A DNA stretch of 64,000 bases, taken from contig NC_052405.1 of NCBI RefSeq assembly GCF_009389715.1, positions 10,556,694 through 10,620,693 of the forward strand. Reading direction: 5' to 3'. This DNA is from Phoenix dactylifera (lineage: Eukaryota > Streptophyta > Magnoliopsida > Arecales > Arecaceae). The position numbers were made by a program, and so were the translations under genes. This document shows positions 1 to 13,300 of the stretch, piece by piece. A model generated the notes under the pieces. That model was not told where the DNA came from, did not search any database, and worked only from the letters and a program-made list of their open reading frames with translations. Numbering within the stretch: position 1 is the first letter of the stretch; the number at the start of each line of letters is the position of its first letter.

Positions 1-43
1 ATGGCAGGAGATGGGCGAGCTCAGTGGCGGCGGCGGAGGCCAT
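1..43 (-). CDS. Possible 5' end of a neighbouring gene (partial)
   Basis: Read on the minus strand, an ATG at 43-41 opens a frame beginning Met-Ala-Ser-Ala-Ala-Ala-Thr-Glu-Leu that runs off the left edge after 14 codons. The start lies in a favourable plant context (agagATGG), and the GC-rich codon use differs from the AT-rich flank. The sequence at about 44-180 could be its leader. Only 14 residues are visible, so no family can be named and a chance frame is possible. If real, it is divergently oriented to ATG10. Confidence 0.3.
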   Translation of the reverse strand, partial: MASAAATELAHLLP

Positions 44-779
44 CTCTTTCTCTCTCGGAGCGCTTATGAAGTCAGAAGCGGTACGAAAATAGGTACTAGA
101 TTTTGACGCAGAAAGCAAGGAGAAGCGGCGCGCTTAATGGAACGCCAAATGTGTCGCATGCTGCTCTCTCAGAGGCAGGGAATCTACCGTTGGATCCACC
201 GTTCGCTTTGAATCTGTAGAGATGAATTAAAAAAAGTAAAATTTAAAATGCTTTGAGATATGCATGGTGCCACTTTGAGATCCGTGCAAATAATATTTTG
301 AGAACTATATAAATTGATGATCATTGTGGATACATGCAAAAGTTGCAGCTCATGTCCCTCCTGTAACACCAAAAACCTCTACTTTTATTAGTATTTCATC
401 TTATGTGCGCATCATTAAAATACGTTAATTTTTTTTAATTTTTATTATATTTTTAATTTATAATTAAACTTAAAAGTGAAAGTGCGACCACGAATGATTC
501 TATTTTTTTCTACTTTGTCCAATCGTAATCTTATTATTTTACATAATATATTCTTCTACTGTATTTGCGCATGTATATCAAAATATTATTATTTGAAGAT
601 TATTTTATAAAATAATTAGTTTTTTATATTTATTATAAGCCATTCGTTTTCTATCTCGCCTAGCGTGCCGTACGAAATGCCACGTGGCAATAAATGAAGG
701 AAATCCCACGATAGTTAAATTCCATCGGTCGGAGTATGATACCCCGTCGCCGAAACTACTTATAAAAACACGATAGTTC

Positions 780-1011
780 GAAAGCGCCTTCCGGCTCGGT
801 CCCCTTTCTCTCTCTTCCCCATTCGTCTTCTCCCTTTTCTCCTCTCCTTTCTTCTCTTCTGTCTTTTGCTCGCTTTTGGGAACCCTAAGGAGGTCTTCAA
901 GCGCAGCGACCTCGCTTCTTGCGGCGGTTCTGGGAGGCGTAGGGCGGGGGTACCATTGCTTCTTCATCGTCATCTGCGGTCCTTGCGATCTATATGCTGC
1001 ATCTGATGCAA
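780..1011 (+). other. Probable 5' untranslated exon of the ATG10 transcription unit
   Basis: A pyrimidine-rich stretch (about 790-870, ctctctct-like) typical of plant 5' leaders leads into GC-rich sequence and ends at a good donor (aa|GTAAGA, GT at 1012). A TATA-like 'cttataaaaac' lies at about 759-770. No long plus-strand coding frame continues through it. A second leader-like block at about 2460-2595 ends in a GTAAAT donor and could be an alternative first exon. Both would splice to the acceptor before 3076. Transcript data are needed to choose between them. Confidence 0.4.
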
Positions 1012-3107
1012 GTAAGATTCTCCGATTCTTTATTTTTCCTGGATTTTCTTGTTGTCACTTTGTCTAACTTGGATTTCTTTTGGTTTTGTGGTGTTATTGG
1101 GATTTGATTGTTGGATAACTTTTTTTCACTTGAAAGAAAGTCGATTCTTGGATTTAGATTACTTTGGTCGCTCTTGATTTCTTTGGAAGAGGACAAGGTT
1201 GTTAGGGTTTTTTTTTGGGACAGGGGTTGGTTGGGATTGAACGGGTATTTGAGGTATGATCTGGTATTGGGATATGTTTCCTGGTTTTGTTACTTTGAAT
1301 AATGTGTCTTCAACAAAGAAAATTTCTTTCACAGCATTAACACACCGTAATAATATGTATCTTTCCAATGTTTTATTTTTGTTGTTGCAAACTCTGTTCT
1401 TGTTACCTAATTTGTAGACAAAGCGAATGATTGGATCAGAAGCTGAACTGTTTCCCGGACATTGGAAGGAAAGTTAGAGAGATGTTGTCATGTTGACCCT
1501 TTCATCTCCTTGTTTGCATATAGCCAAACTCACAAAGAATATGTGGATTTGGCGCGACCTTCTTGTTCCTATCCAGTGCCCAACCTTTCCAAAAAGATGA
1601 CATCTATAAATTCAAAGATGCCACTCGCTCAACAATTTAACCACTTAACCATATGTACACCTCTCTCGACGCCTGTCCTCTAAGGGTGCTGTCCATAAAC
1701 CTCCTCTACTTTGCTCATTTCTAACTCTATTTTTTGCCAGTTATGTGCAAATATCTTAGATTCTTTGCCATGATTTGTTCTGATGAGTAAGGCTATCCAA
1801 AAAAAAAAAAGGATTTGTTCTATGAGCATGTGCTAAACTGGGATTTAGCTTTACCATATCACTAAATGAGCCAAGCAAAAACTAGACTTGCTACCACTCA
1901 ATTAAGTTCAAAGTAGAAATAAATAAATATTTTTATACAATATATGTTTATCTAGAATACTTATTTTTTATTTTAATAATTATGTATAAATATATTGTTA
2001 CTAAAAAATTATTTTACAGTACAACTATTATTGACTAACACAGGTTACACATAAAAGTATTTGCTTCTACTATAGTTTTTGAAATATAATGGTGAAAATC
2101 TGCTTGAAGTTTATATATGAAGATGATGGGTAGGGCCGCAAGTGGATTGGATTGATCCTCTTTGTGAAACGAAAATAACTTCATCCAAATCAAACTAAAT
2201 TTAGATGGATCAACCAATCAAGTTTGGACAGAAAAATATGAATCATCTTAAACATAGATTGAATTTGGATCGGTAAATTGGAAGCAGTGCAGTTGACACG
2301 TCACGGCTTTAGAGGTCTCTTAACTTCTTCAACCGGATCGGCCGGTTCCAGTTTTTGAGAAATAATTTCTTTTATTCCTTCCCATGAACAAAAATTATTT
2401 TTTATTATAAGTTCCTGGATCCGGATTCATTTAGGATCCGGCCCAAAATCCAAACCCTTCTTGTAGCTATTCCCCCATTTCCCGCACCGTAGTCTCTCCA
2501 TCCCTCTTGCTTCCTAGGCCCTAGTGTGCGGGTTTTGGCCCCCTTTCCTCATCTCCGGTGGCTTTCTCGACTCCAAACTCTCAGCTTATATCCCGGTAAA
2601 TCCTGCCCAACTTCGATGATCTCTCTCTTCTAACCACATCTTCTTTTGATTCTAATAATCAGCGAGAAGAGGAACCTCTAATCTTTTATCATCACCAAGA
2701 AGTTTATCCCAATATTATTTAAGGAATTCTTTTTTAATTTAAAACGATTAAAGAAGAAAAAGAAAAGAAAACTTGAGCTATGAGAAATTTCATCTACTTG
2801 TTTTCTAATGCAGAATTTTATCATCTTATGATAATCTTTCAGCTCTTGGTATCTTGATGTCACCTTCTTCACTCTCTTTCTCTTATATAACGGCTCAATT
2901 ATAATTAATGAGGCATTTCATGTACCTTAATTTTAATGTTAGAATGCTGTATCTTGGGAAGTTCAACCAAAAATGTGGTCTTTCATATATGCTGTTTTAT
3001 AGAAGCTAGTTTGATTTAGTATTGAGTTGGTAGGTAGATTGTGTGATGAATTTCCCTAATTAATCTCTACTGCAGAGGAGCTATTAGTGCTGTCCACATT
3101 AGCCATC

Positions 3108-4835
3108 ATGGGAGGCCATTGCTTGTGGGATGGAATGCTCTCGCCAAATGACTTCATTGCTTCTGCAGATGATCTTGCCAAGAAATGGAAGGCGATCAAC
3201 CCAAATCTTCCCCAGTGGGCATGGATTCCTTGTCAGAGAATGGGTGTTTCATGTAATGTCAGTGATTTTCTCGCTTGGAAATGCCTATTTTTTTATATTG
3301 TTATTGAATATTTCATTGCTTAACCTAAACTGTGGTCTTGTTTGTAAATATACTCAGGCAGAGGGATACTTAGCACTTGAGAACATGAATCAGCTAAGCG
3401 CAAGCGAGGTGTAAATTGTTGCTTACAACAAAGAAAATTTTAGCTTGCAATCTAATCTTATTAGAATTTTTTTCTCTTCAGGCACTTACTGATGATGAAA
3501 ACTACTCTGCAGAAGAAGAGCCATTTGACAATGCTACCTTGGTATACTTTGATGCATCATTCTCTCCATGTTCCTCTTTGTTATGTCCTTTACCTGGTTT
3601 TACCTTAAATGTATATTTGGAGATGTACATGTGCTGTTTGGTTTGTAATTGCTGCGTATTTCGGTACAGATCTTTTTTGGTAAGTTAGCATTGTACCTTG
3701 AATAAATGGTGGATTGCTACTGATTATATGTTAGCAGAGAATTGATCTTATCTTTCACCTCTATCACCATTTCTTGTATCATAAAATTCTGTAATTTTAA
3801 TTCTTGCTATATTTCTTGTAGGGACCTGTTTCTTTGGCATTCACTGCATCTCATTTACTTGTATACCAGTTAGCATACTCTGTCTTTTGCTTATTATTCT
3901 TGTGCTTATTAATGTTTGCATCAAGTTTGTATTCTGTCTGCTAGGTCCAGAGCTACAATGATGACATGCACATTTATGATTTTCACATAGTGTATAGCTT
4001 TTCTTACCGGGTTCCTGTACTCTATTTCCGTGGATATCGATGTGGTACGTGTTTTATAGACTTTATTGTGCAAAGTTTTTGCATGTATTTCCGAACTGAG
4101 ATGTTTGGCTGGCTTACTTCTGTAGATGGCCATCCTTTGCTCTTATGCGACATCGAAAGAGACCTTCCTCCATACTCTCTGAAAATCCAGAACGAATCAA
4201 AGTGGACATTCATGACCCAGGAGGTACATGCACTTCTTTTCATGGTTCCTTGGATTGAGAATTTCTTAGTTTGTAAAATGCTTCCTGGAAAATATCAAAT
4301 AAGCTAAAGTTGAGCAAAAAGATGCAGATCAGGCTAACAATGAAAATTTATCAATGTAGTCTTAAATGATAGCAGTTCCTAGAACATCCAAGAATTACGG
4401 ACCAATAAATTCAGATAGCATAGGAATATCTGCAGATTCCTCTTCCATTTGGCACTTCACCGTCTGAAGATTTGATACTCTTAAGAGTTCTTGCTTCCTT
4501 TACACATTTCTGTTAGCCATTTTTGTTAATTGAAGTGTTAATTTGAAATTTCATGAGATCCAGAATTGAACCTAGATTTTCAGCACTCACCTGAATCTCT
4601 TCTTTTTGCTTTAAAAAAAAATTGTGAACTTTTTGTGCAGGAACATCCCTACTTACGTCGTCCATGGTACACTTTACACCCCTGTGGAACCAGTGATTGG
4701 ATGAAGTTGCTGCTAGGAGGCGATTTGCCATCAAAAAGCCCTGATATGCTGCACTACTTATCGGCATGGTTATCTGTGGTTGGCCAGACAGTTGGATTGA
4801 GGATTCCCTTGGAACTGCATGATAAGTCTATCTAG
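3108..4835 (+). CDS. ATG10: ATG10, autophagy E2-like conjugating enzyme
   Basis: Six coding exons read as 3108-3257, 3358-3408, 3482-3541, 3945-4044, 4126-4223 and 4641-4835. All have GT-AG borders and phases that join without a break, giving 217 residues, close to the usual plant length of about 220. ATG10 is the E2-like enzyme that passes ATG12 from ATG7 to ATG5 in the cytosol, a step needed for ATG8 lipidation and autophagosome growth. The diagnostic features are the C-terminal block with an HPCGTSDW motif, whose Cys (about residue 168) is the expected thioester cysteine. Ahead of it are the conserved core blocks DFHIVYSFSYRVPVLYFR and DGHPLLL, and an acidic EEEP stretch near residue 80. 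The ATG at 3108 is chosen because it starts the conserved N-terminal segment (SPNDFIASADDLAKKW). The gene lies outside the duplicated region and is intact. Confidence 0.93.
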
Positions 4836-5219
4836 GATGTTTTTGCGCATCTTTTGCATGTAGAGGTTAAGAATTTTTTACATAGAAGTTGTGGCCATCA
4901 TAATTATGGCGATGCTCAAATCATCCTCTCTGAAAAGTTCAGACTAATGGAATTATTTATTTTTTGTGGTGAAGTCCTATTGTATAAATTCACCAACCAA
5001 TGTAAAACTATCTTTTGCTTTTATGAGAATCTTGTAAAGTTTTTACTGATAAGAGAGTGGTCCTTTCATATGAGAGAGGGTGTTGAGAGTGTAGCAACAA
5101 TTGCATATTGGATAAGAAAAAGAAAATTCTTCATTGTACTTGTATACTCATGAGTTCATCCATCTACTAGCTTAAGTTTTTAGGTTGTATTTCAACATTT
5201 ACATTTACAAACTATAGCT

Positions 5220-6010
5220 TAAGCTTTGGATAAGTCTAAATAAATCTCTAGGGAATAAAAATATCATATAATATAATATGTAATCATTGATATGTCAATA
5301 TTAATATTAATATAATGATATTATTAAATAGTAATAGTAATGTTAATATTAACAGTAAGTTATACTAATATTATGATATCATTATAATAATTATCTAAAT
5401 AATACGATTTATAAATTAGATAATGTAGTATGCATTATATATAATATTATATAATTTACAATTATGTGAACTATAAAACTATAATAATATAATATGGTTA
5501 TTAGTTAATATTTTTCATAGTACAAGAATATCAAAATTAATCTTATGACAATATTTTAATCTTCTAGAATATTATACAATTAATGTCAGAAAATAAAATC
5601 GTATTATAAGTAATGATATATCATACAGTATAATATATTAAATTATATTTATTTTCTATTATATTATTATACAATTAATATATGTATACTAGTATAATAT
5701 AATAATGCATAATATTATTGACATCAATATCATAATAAATGAATATTAGAAATATACTATATATAGATATATGTTATAATAATAAATATAATATTTATAC
5801 TAATATATTCTGTTAACAATATTATGCTAATATAGTAACATTATATTTACAGTATTATATTAAGATAATATAAGAATATAGTATTATCAAAATATTATAA
5901 TATTATAACAAATTAAATATTAATATAGTATCAAGATAATATTATATTGCAGTATATTATATTGATATTAATATATTTTAATAATAATATAATAATATAA
6001 TATATAAGCA
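5220..6010. repeat. AT-only low-complexity stretch
   Basis: About 790 bp consist almost entirely of A and T, in irregular ataatata/tattaata arrangements with many short palindromes. It begins about 390 bp after the ATG10 stop. No coding frame or recognisable element ends are visible. Immediately after it, 'catatccaagg' (6010 on) and 'ccttggatatgg' (about 6043 on) form a short inverted repeat. Similar AT-rich sequence appears inside the TIR element at 49610-50704. Confidence 0.75.
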
Positions 6011-7329
6011 CATATCCAAGGTTGGGGAAAATGATAGCCAAGTCCTTGGATATGGTTTTACCTTTTTTATTAGGAATCTAATGTCAATAGGAATTAGCGT
6101 TCGCATCTAAATGAATTACCAAACATGGGAATCTAATATCCGTTCCTGTCTTCTTCCTAGCAACAAACATGCCTCAAGGTGTTAATATCATTGAATTTTC
6201 AAGGGGAAGACGATACACATAGGGGATGGCAGAACTCGAGAGTACAAATTGACCAACAGTAATCTGTGAGATAGGCTTTGTTGAAATCCTTCCATCAAAA
6301 AAGCTCTGAATGCTGTTGCATAAGGTGCTGCCACACTTCTCTGAACAAAAGATATGACATTGGCATAGAGGGATTAATAACTAGGTATTACCTTAATGAG
6401 AACTTCGGATACCGGCTAAATGGCATGTGTCACCTTATAGAGTCCTGGATCAAGCGTCAGGTGTTCCACAAAATTAGAAGAGAGAAAGTATACATTGTCT
6501 CTATCAGAAAATCCCAGAAAGTAATTAATTATCAGAGGGCATTTGTTTGCATATTGGGATGCCATAGAAACTTATGCTTCTAGGGGATCGTAGGATTGGA
6601 GGAACCATCCTTAACCAACACTCTCAAAGTAATCAACTAATATAATGGACAGAAAAGTGCAATTGCAACTAATGTCCAATACAGGGAAAATAAACTAATT
6701 ATAGTTGATTCGTTTAAAGGCACAGTGAAATGGGAACGACAATATGTTTTGCTGCTTCAATATGCTTTAGAGCTGCAAGTTACTGGTGAGAAAGAAGGTT
6801 AGAAGAACTCGAGGAAGTTTCCCCGGCAATAATGAGAGGATTATTACTTAGCAGGAAAACTGTAACCTCACTGAAACTTCTGCCAAGACCACAAACTTGG
6901 ATATAGCATGACTGAGCAGTGCATTGTTTAGAAATCCATTCACCCCATTTCAGGCTATCATAAACATAAAAATCAGCCTTGTCATAAACATTTTGGGCCA
7001 ATCATGTCCTAACCATAACCATCAAACCACATTACAATCTCATATCAATAAGCAATATTGAATTGGAATGATCTAAGTAATGTTGTTAAATAACAAACGT
7101 TGTTACATATCTTAACATTGTGGCAAACAAATAAGCCATATCATTACAAGTTTACAACAGTTGGTAACATTGCATTGTATTCTGGTTGAATATGTTAAAC
7201 TCGCTGTAACTTTGAGATTGTTAAGAAGAAAGACCCTCCCCAGCTTTTCTTTGAGAATTTTAGCCATCCCACAGGTAGGTGACTTGTCATCTTTCAGATG
7301 CAACAGAGAAAATTATTAACATGTTTAGG

Positions 7330-10300
7330 TCATGCTGTCTCCTTGGATATTCTCTGAAAGCAAACCAGGAATTCAGTGTTTCCTTCAGCGCCCTTTATAG
7401 GAGACTCCATCCAACCTTTGGCACAGAATCCAAAATCTTCAACACCCTTAATTATCCTCTCGAGAACCTGTAGTCAGGAACCAGATCAAAGTGTCAGCTT
7501 GCTGAGATGAATGACATACTTTCAAGCTGTCAAACACAGCTATCAAAACCATGACAATAGCTTGTATATAAAACAAAAAAAAACAAAAAAAGCAATAGTT
7601 TAGCTGTTTGGAAGCCCAACCGCAGGTCTGCTTGTTGTCTCCTCAACACTGTTGGGAGTTGTTAAGCAGATAGGATCGGGTAAAGAGAAATTTGAAGGAT
7701 CACCAGTAGCTGATGCACCCAAATCCCTAAAACATTCTGATAATGGGATCTACACTGGCTGACCCTTCAAATCCATCCACCTCATCACTTCCATTCAAGG
7801 CTTCATAAAATTAGCACGAGATATTGTATGAACAGCCTAATGCAGAGCAAAAAGAAGCCAATGAAACATTAAAGAAATCGAGGTTGGGTCATATATCTGC
7901 AATAAATAGCATCTTGGTCAAGGATTTGGTACTGTGACCCATGACAATCTGTGCCAAGCTCCCGCCATTATGGAGTTTGAGAGGGTCAGGCATCCGCAGC
8001 CTTACCCTCTGTGCAGAGAATCTACTTCCATGTTTCCAACCAATGACCTCTAGGTTATGCCAAGGCTCACCCTCAATGTCACCAGCATGTAGCACTTGAA
8101 AAATCTTAATCTTGAAAATCCATCATATAATTCATTTATACTGGATCATTTTAGCAAGAACTTTGTATGTTTCACATTACTGTATTTAATATCAGAGCCT
8201 CGGCAAGCTATGCATATATTTATCAGCAATATGAAAGCCAAGTCACCAGGCACAGATTTCTATCAAGAAATATCTACACAGAAGCCTTATTATGTTTTGA
8301 CATGATTCTAAAAGCCATTGAGTGTTGTTTTACGAGCTTAACTCTCAGATATCAAGTATAGATTAATAGAGGTGTAGGCTTAGAAATTTTTCAAGAAGTA
8401 CGAGATTTTCCATCATAAACATTTCAAAAACCTAAGGTCTGCAATTGCCCAATGTTGCAAGTGAAGGAAGTGATCTTCAGCAATTTTTGTGCTGGCATGA
8501 TCAGGGCCTTAAGTCTGCACCAAGACTCAGAATTCAAAAACCACCTGGTTGAGAGATGATAATCTTAATTAGTTTTACATTTGAATGCATTGGCATGCTG
8601 AAGGATGATAAAGATTAAAAGAACAGTGAATGTAGCAAAACAGTAAAGGCAGCTGCCAGGAGGAGGTCAGAGCTGTAGCTTATCATCCTAGATTTTTCAA
8701 CTTCAACTGTGATAGGAAAAGGCTACATACTTCTTGATGTACCAGAGGATCTCTCACAATTCCACCTCCTCCCACCTGAAAAAGACCAAAAAAAGAGGAC
8801 TTTCAGAAACAAGGAAACATTCTAATTTGCATTAATCAACAAAAATATGAAGAGATGAGACTGCATGGGTATTTAAAGTTGAAAAACCAAGTCTCTTATT
8901 GAAACTCCTGTCCACCACAATAAACTATTTCATAAACATCCAGACAGGCCTAAATTAAGAGTGTCATTATGATCGTACAGATTTAAGTAGCTCTGGTATC
9001 ATAGTGCAGAAGAGGAATTGTTTTGGCTGAAAGTTCAATCAAGCAGAACTTAATTCCAAGTAAAAGAATAGAATAACTTTAGGTTTCTAACAGATGCAAT
9101 ATCACACATTAGCATATACACATTAGGTCATTTTTTGCAGGTTCTCAGAATTCAATTTTAGGAATTTCACCAGCGTTTGTTCTACCAATTCTAAACCATT
9201 TAGAGAACTGTCATATGATTTAAGGATCTTAGAATTGCAAACCTGTGATCTACGAGCCTCAAACTGAGGCTTAACCAGTGTTAGCAATGTAGACTCCATC
9301 TTCATAACATCGACTACAGCAGGCATCACCTACATTCATGCACATAACAATTATGCAAGCTAAATTAGGATACATTAAGATAACATTCAGAATTTCAAAT
9401 TAATAATCAGAGAGATTGTCTAAACTTATAAACAGATGTTCATGGTCAGATATGTTCTTCTAAGTCTCATTCTAACCATGAAGAATTCAAGCAGAAAAGA
9501 CAACGATTAGCATGATGTACCATTTGATTTTAGGTCATGGAAAATCGCAAAAGAAAGGGGAAAAGGGAGAAGGGGTTATATTGCACAAAATCAAAAACAG
9601 GTAATGCCACCTACATATTGAAAAAAATAAGAGAAAATCAATTTCAAGCTCTATGCCCCTATAGCTATTACCAAAATACTCAAGCTCTAGGCCCCTTTAG
9701 TTATCATGTCTCTAAAGCTTAAACGTATAATATGTAAGCTAATATAAGAGTAATTTCAATATTCGTAAGAGCATAGGATATAGAATTAAGTAAACACAAC
9801 AAAAGAGTACAGACTTCTCCATGAAATGCATTATTCTTTGCATCTAAATAGTGTATGAAAATCTCTGAACAGTTTTAAGCAAGCCCTCTGAAGCCAGATA
9901 TTTTCCTATGCATATTCAAAGAATTATAAACTGAAAGGCAGCCAAATGGAGAACTTAGAGCAATATGATATTAGTGCTTTTCCTTCCTTTTGCAGCGATT
10001 AGTCATGACTCCAACCTATTCCGTATCTGCTCCGATGCAGACATGGCATCCATCATCAATCATGATCTACTCAATTGTTGATGCTGCTTATATCAGCACC
10101 TAGGTCATCTCTCTTTGTTTTCTGCACTGATATTTGTTCAAATTAACAAATCAAATGCCACATCAAAGATCATGTATTTGGCCCCAAATTTCCTGTCAAG
10201 TTTTTTTTTTAACTATCTGCCCGGCATGTCATAGGCAAAAATTGTCATAAATATCGGCATGCATCAGCTGAAACAGTCCTTGAAGATAGCAAGTGGCAAT

Positions 10301-13300
10301 ATATTCTCTTCCACCAGACAATTGAGAACAAATGAATATTCAAGAGCACAGTCGAAAGCAGCCCATTCTCCAAAGGAATTGGAAAGTGCAAGGCACCCAC
10401 GTTTCCATGTGAGACATTAAGATTATCACAGCTGAGATCTGCTGATAGTCCTTGACCTCCAGGAACCTGAATAATCATATGTGCATTACAGATAACAGTT
10501 CTCAATACTAAACATATTGGAGTCTCTCCAAGTGGATTCCACAAGAAAGATAGACAGGTAGTATCATTCCATAATAACTCTGCCTGAAGGGAATTACATA
10601 CATGTTCCAAGACTTGGGCAATCATCAATAACATATGAGATGACTTAGGTGCACCCATCATCATCAAATGTGCTACATGGTAAGCTTGCAACACAAGAAA
10701 TATAATCACTAATTCATCCTGGTACAATGGTAGCACATGTTTAAAAATGATATTTAGACATATCACATGACCACGAAGATCCCATCATTATCCCATCTAT
10801 AGCTTTTAGAAAAACAAGTTTGAGAAAAAGGTACCTTAACTATTCCAAGCCTCCACCACAAGCACTTGCTCGGAAGGTATCACCCCTTACCACTTGGGCA
10901 AGGGAACAGGTTTGACTCCGATTGGAGTCAACCCCCAAGGAGACAGGTGGGTAGATATAGGGTAGAAATGGTGGGGATTAGCCCCTCCTAAGCTCCAAAA
11001 AAAAAGTCCGAATTTCTACATCCATGTACCATTTATTACCCTTACAAATTTTACCTAGCATAGTTGAAATTTAATAATCTCTATGTTTTCATTTACCCTT
11101 CTCTTAAGTCCCAGATAACAAAATATTGTCAAATCCCAATCCATAATGAGACTTGCACCTTTGGAGATATAGATATGTAGAAAGGGGGACAGGTATGTAG
11201 AAAGCATTCTTTAAAAGAGGAACAAGAGGAAGCATTCAGCAGTAACATAATGCAAAATTACATGGCATTTGGCTTGTCATTATCCAAAAGCATACCAGAA
11301 GTATAGAAATGAAAGATAGGTCCAAAGTCACCACATCAACTTGTTGTGGTAGCCCTGGAAGATATCTTAAATTTGTTCTTTCAATTACACAGACACGTTC
11401 ATCTCGACGAATTTTATCAGCCACCTACAAAATCATTAGGACATTAGATACAATGAAAGTGTACACCACAAGAACTAACCAGCAGGTACTGGTACAAATC
11501 AAATCATTGTTAAGCAACCATATATCAGATGCTGTTAGAACATGATAATGGAGCATCCCTCAAACAAAATCAAATGCCACAAAAATAACAGGATTTCTAC
11601 TTTCTCAGAATACAATCAGATAATTGGTCAGGTTCAACTGAGTAATGCAATCGATCTTTTAATCCATTTTTCAAAAAAATAAAATCATCATATTATTAAA
11701 GGGAGGAGAAGCTATAACATTACAAAAAATTAAATTCCTTGTAGAAATTATATGCCAAAGTTCTAGGTGATATTTGGAATTCCTTAATGTCCATCACTTA
11801 TCCATTGGTTTCTTTCATACAGAGAAGTCATCTGATATCTTTCCTTGCATTGACAAATGACTTAACAAAATACAGCTAATTGATTGACTGCAACACACAC
11901 AAGAAGAAGAAGAGATACCATCAGTTTTTCAAAAAAGATTAGAAAGCTGAATATACAACTAAGATTTAAAGGTATAATCAAAATGCGATAAAGCAAACTT
12001 TATAATGGTTAGATGATGGTCATCAAACTTTATCATCAAACTGCAAGAAGACAACCCATGATTAAAGTTTGACGATGGCCACTTAATAGTGCCATAGGTC
12101 AATTAAAGGCAGTAATAGCATGGCAGTCATTCTAAAAAGCTGCTACATTGACAGGTTCCACACCAAATGATTGTTGGAACCTTCATGAGCAGGCTGCAGC
12201 TCAAAACTCATGCTATTGCATCACCCATAGGGCAGATAAGCTTTACTAGAAGCATTTCCCATAACTCTAAACATTTTTACACATAAATCGAATGGCTTTT
12301 TCTGTCCAGTAGAATGAAATTCCAAATTTGCATTTCTGTAAATTAGCTAATCATTCACAAGTGGCCAGTCTTGGGCCTCTTGGCCATGAAAATGAGGTAA
12401 TTTTACTTAGTCCTTAAAGTTCAGACTGTATTACTATAGCCCGAAAATTGATGATATTAAACATTAGCAATGCCTATCAAAGCAGAAAAGTAGGTATCAG
12501 TAAATTGCACTTAAAACTTTAGGTAGCATTTGCTAGGCTGAATAAATTTTGAAAGCTTATACTTTGCACTACGAAGGGATAGGACTTATACCATGGAATA
12601 GGCATTTTTTGGCATTTGATAAGGGATAAGTGCAGGGAAATAAAGCACATTAGATTTCCTTAGATTTTTGGATTATATCACAGAAACAATATCCTCCCAC
12701 CTTTTGGTTGGATTAAAGAGTGGATAGGCTAAAAGGCAATTAAAGGGAATAAGTTTCCTCTAGTCCATGGTATATCTATATTCCGCCATTTTGGTGGAAT
12801 AGAGTTATACCGTCTTGGCCCGCTCATACCCCCACACTGTATTAACTCTATTTCTTGGCCGCTTTATTTGCTGTTTGGCAGTATAATCATGAAATGAGGA
12901 CCTTTTTGCCTTATTCCATGGGTTATACTGCCTGCCAAACATAGCATTACAGGGGGGATGTTGATTAAAAACAAGAAGAAACAAGTACAGCTGAAGCTAC
13001 AATCTGAGAATGATCTAACTGAGTAGCAAGGCATCAACATAAAAAAGGAGTAATGGATGTTTAAGTAATGAGAAAGATAGGGAATAAAACTTTTCTATAT
13101 TTAGGACACAATGGAATGGAAGCACACACTCTCAAAGCTCAACGACCGGTGGTGGGTTGAAACTTGCATATATTTGTGGCCATGAAGGAGCAAACTAAAA
13201 TATAATTTCAGAAAAGCATATATAATGATATAGCGGACCATAACACAAGTTAGAACATAAGCACTTTGTATATACAGTGGACCACAAAGCTTTAACAGCT

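Noticed and set aside
5220..6010. Possible organellar DNA insertion or replication origin because of extreme AT content
   Set aside because: No organellar gene, tRNA or conserved block is visible. It is best left as low-complexity AT sequence.
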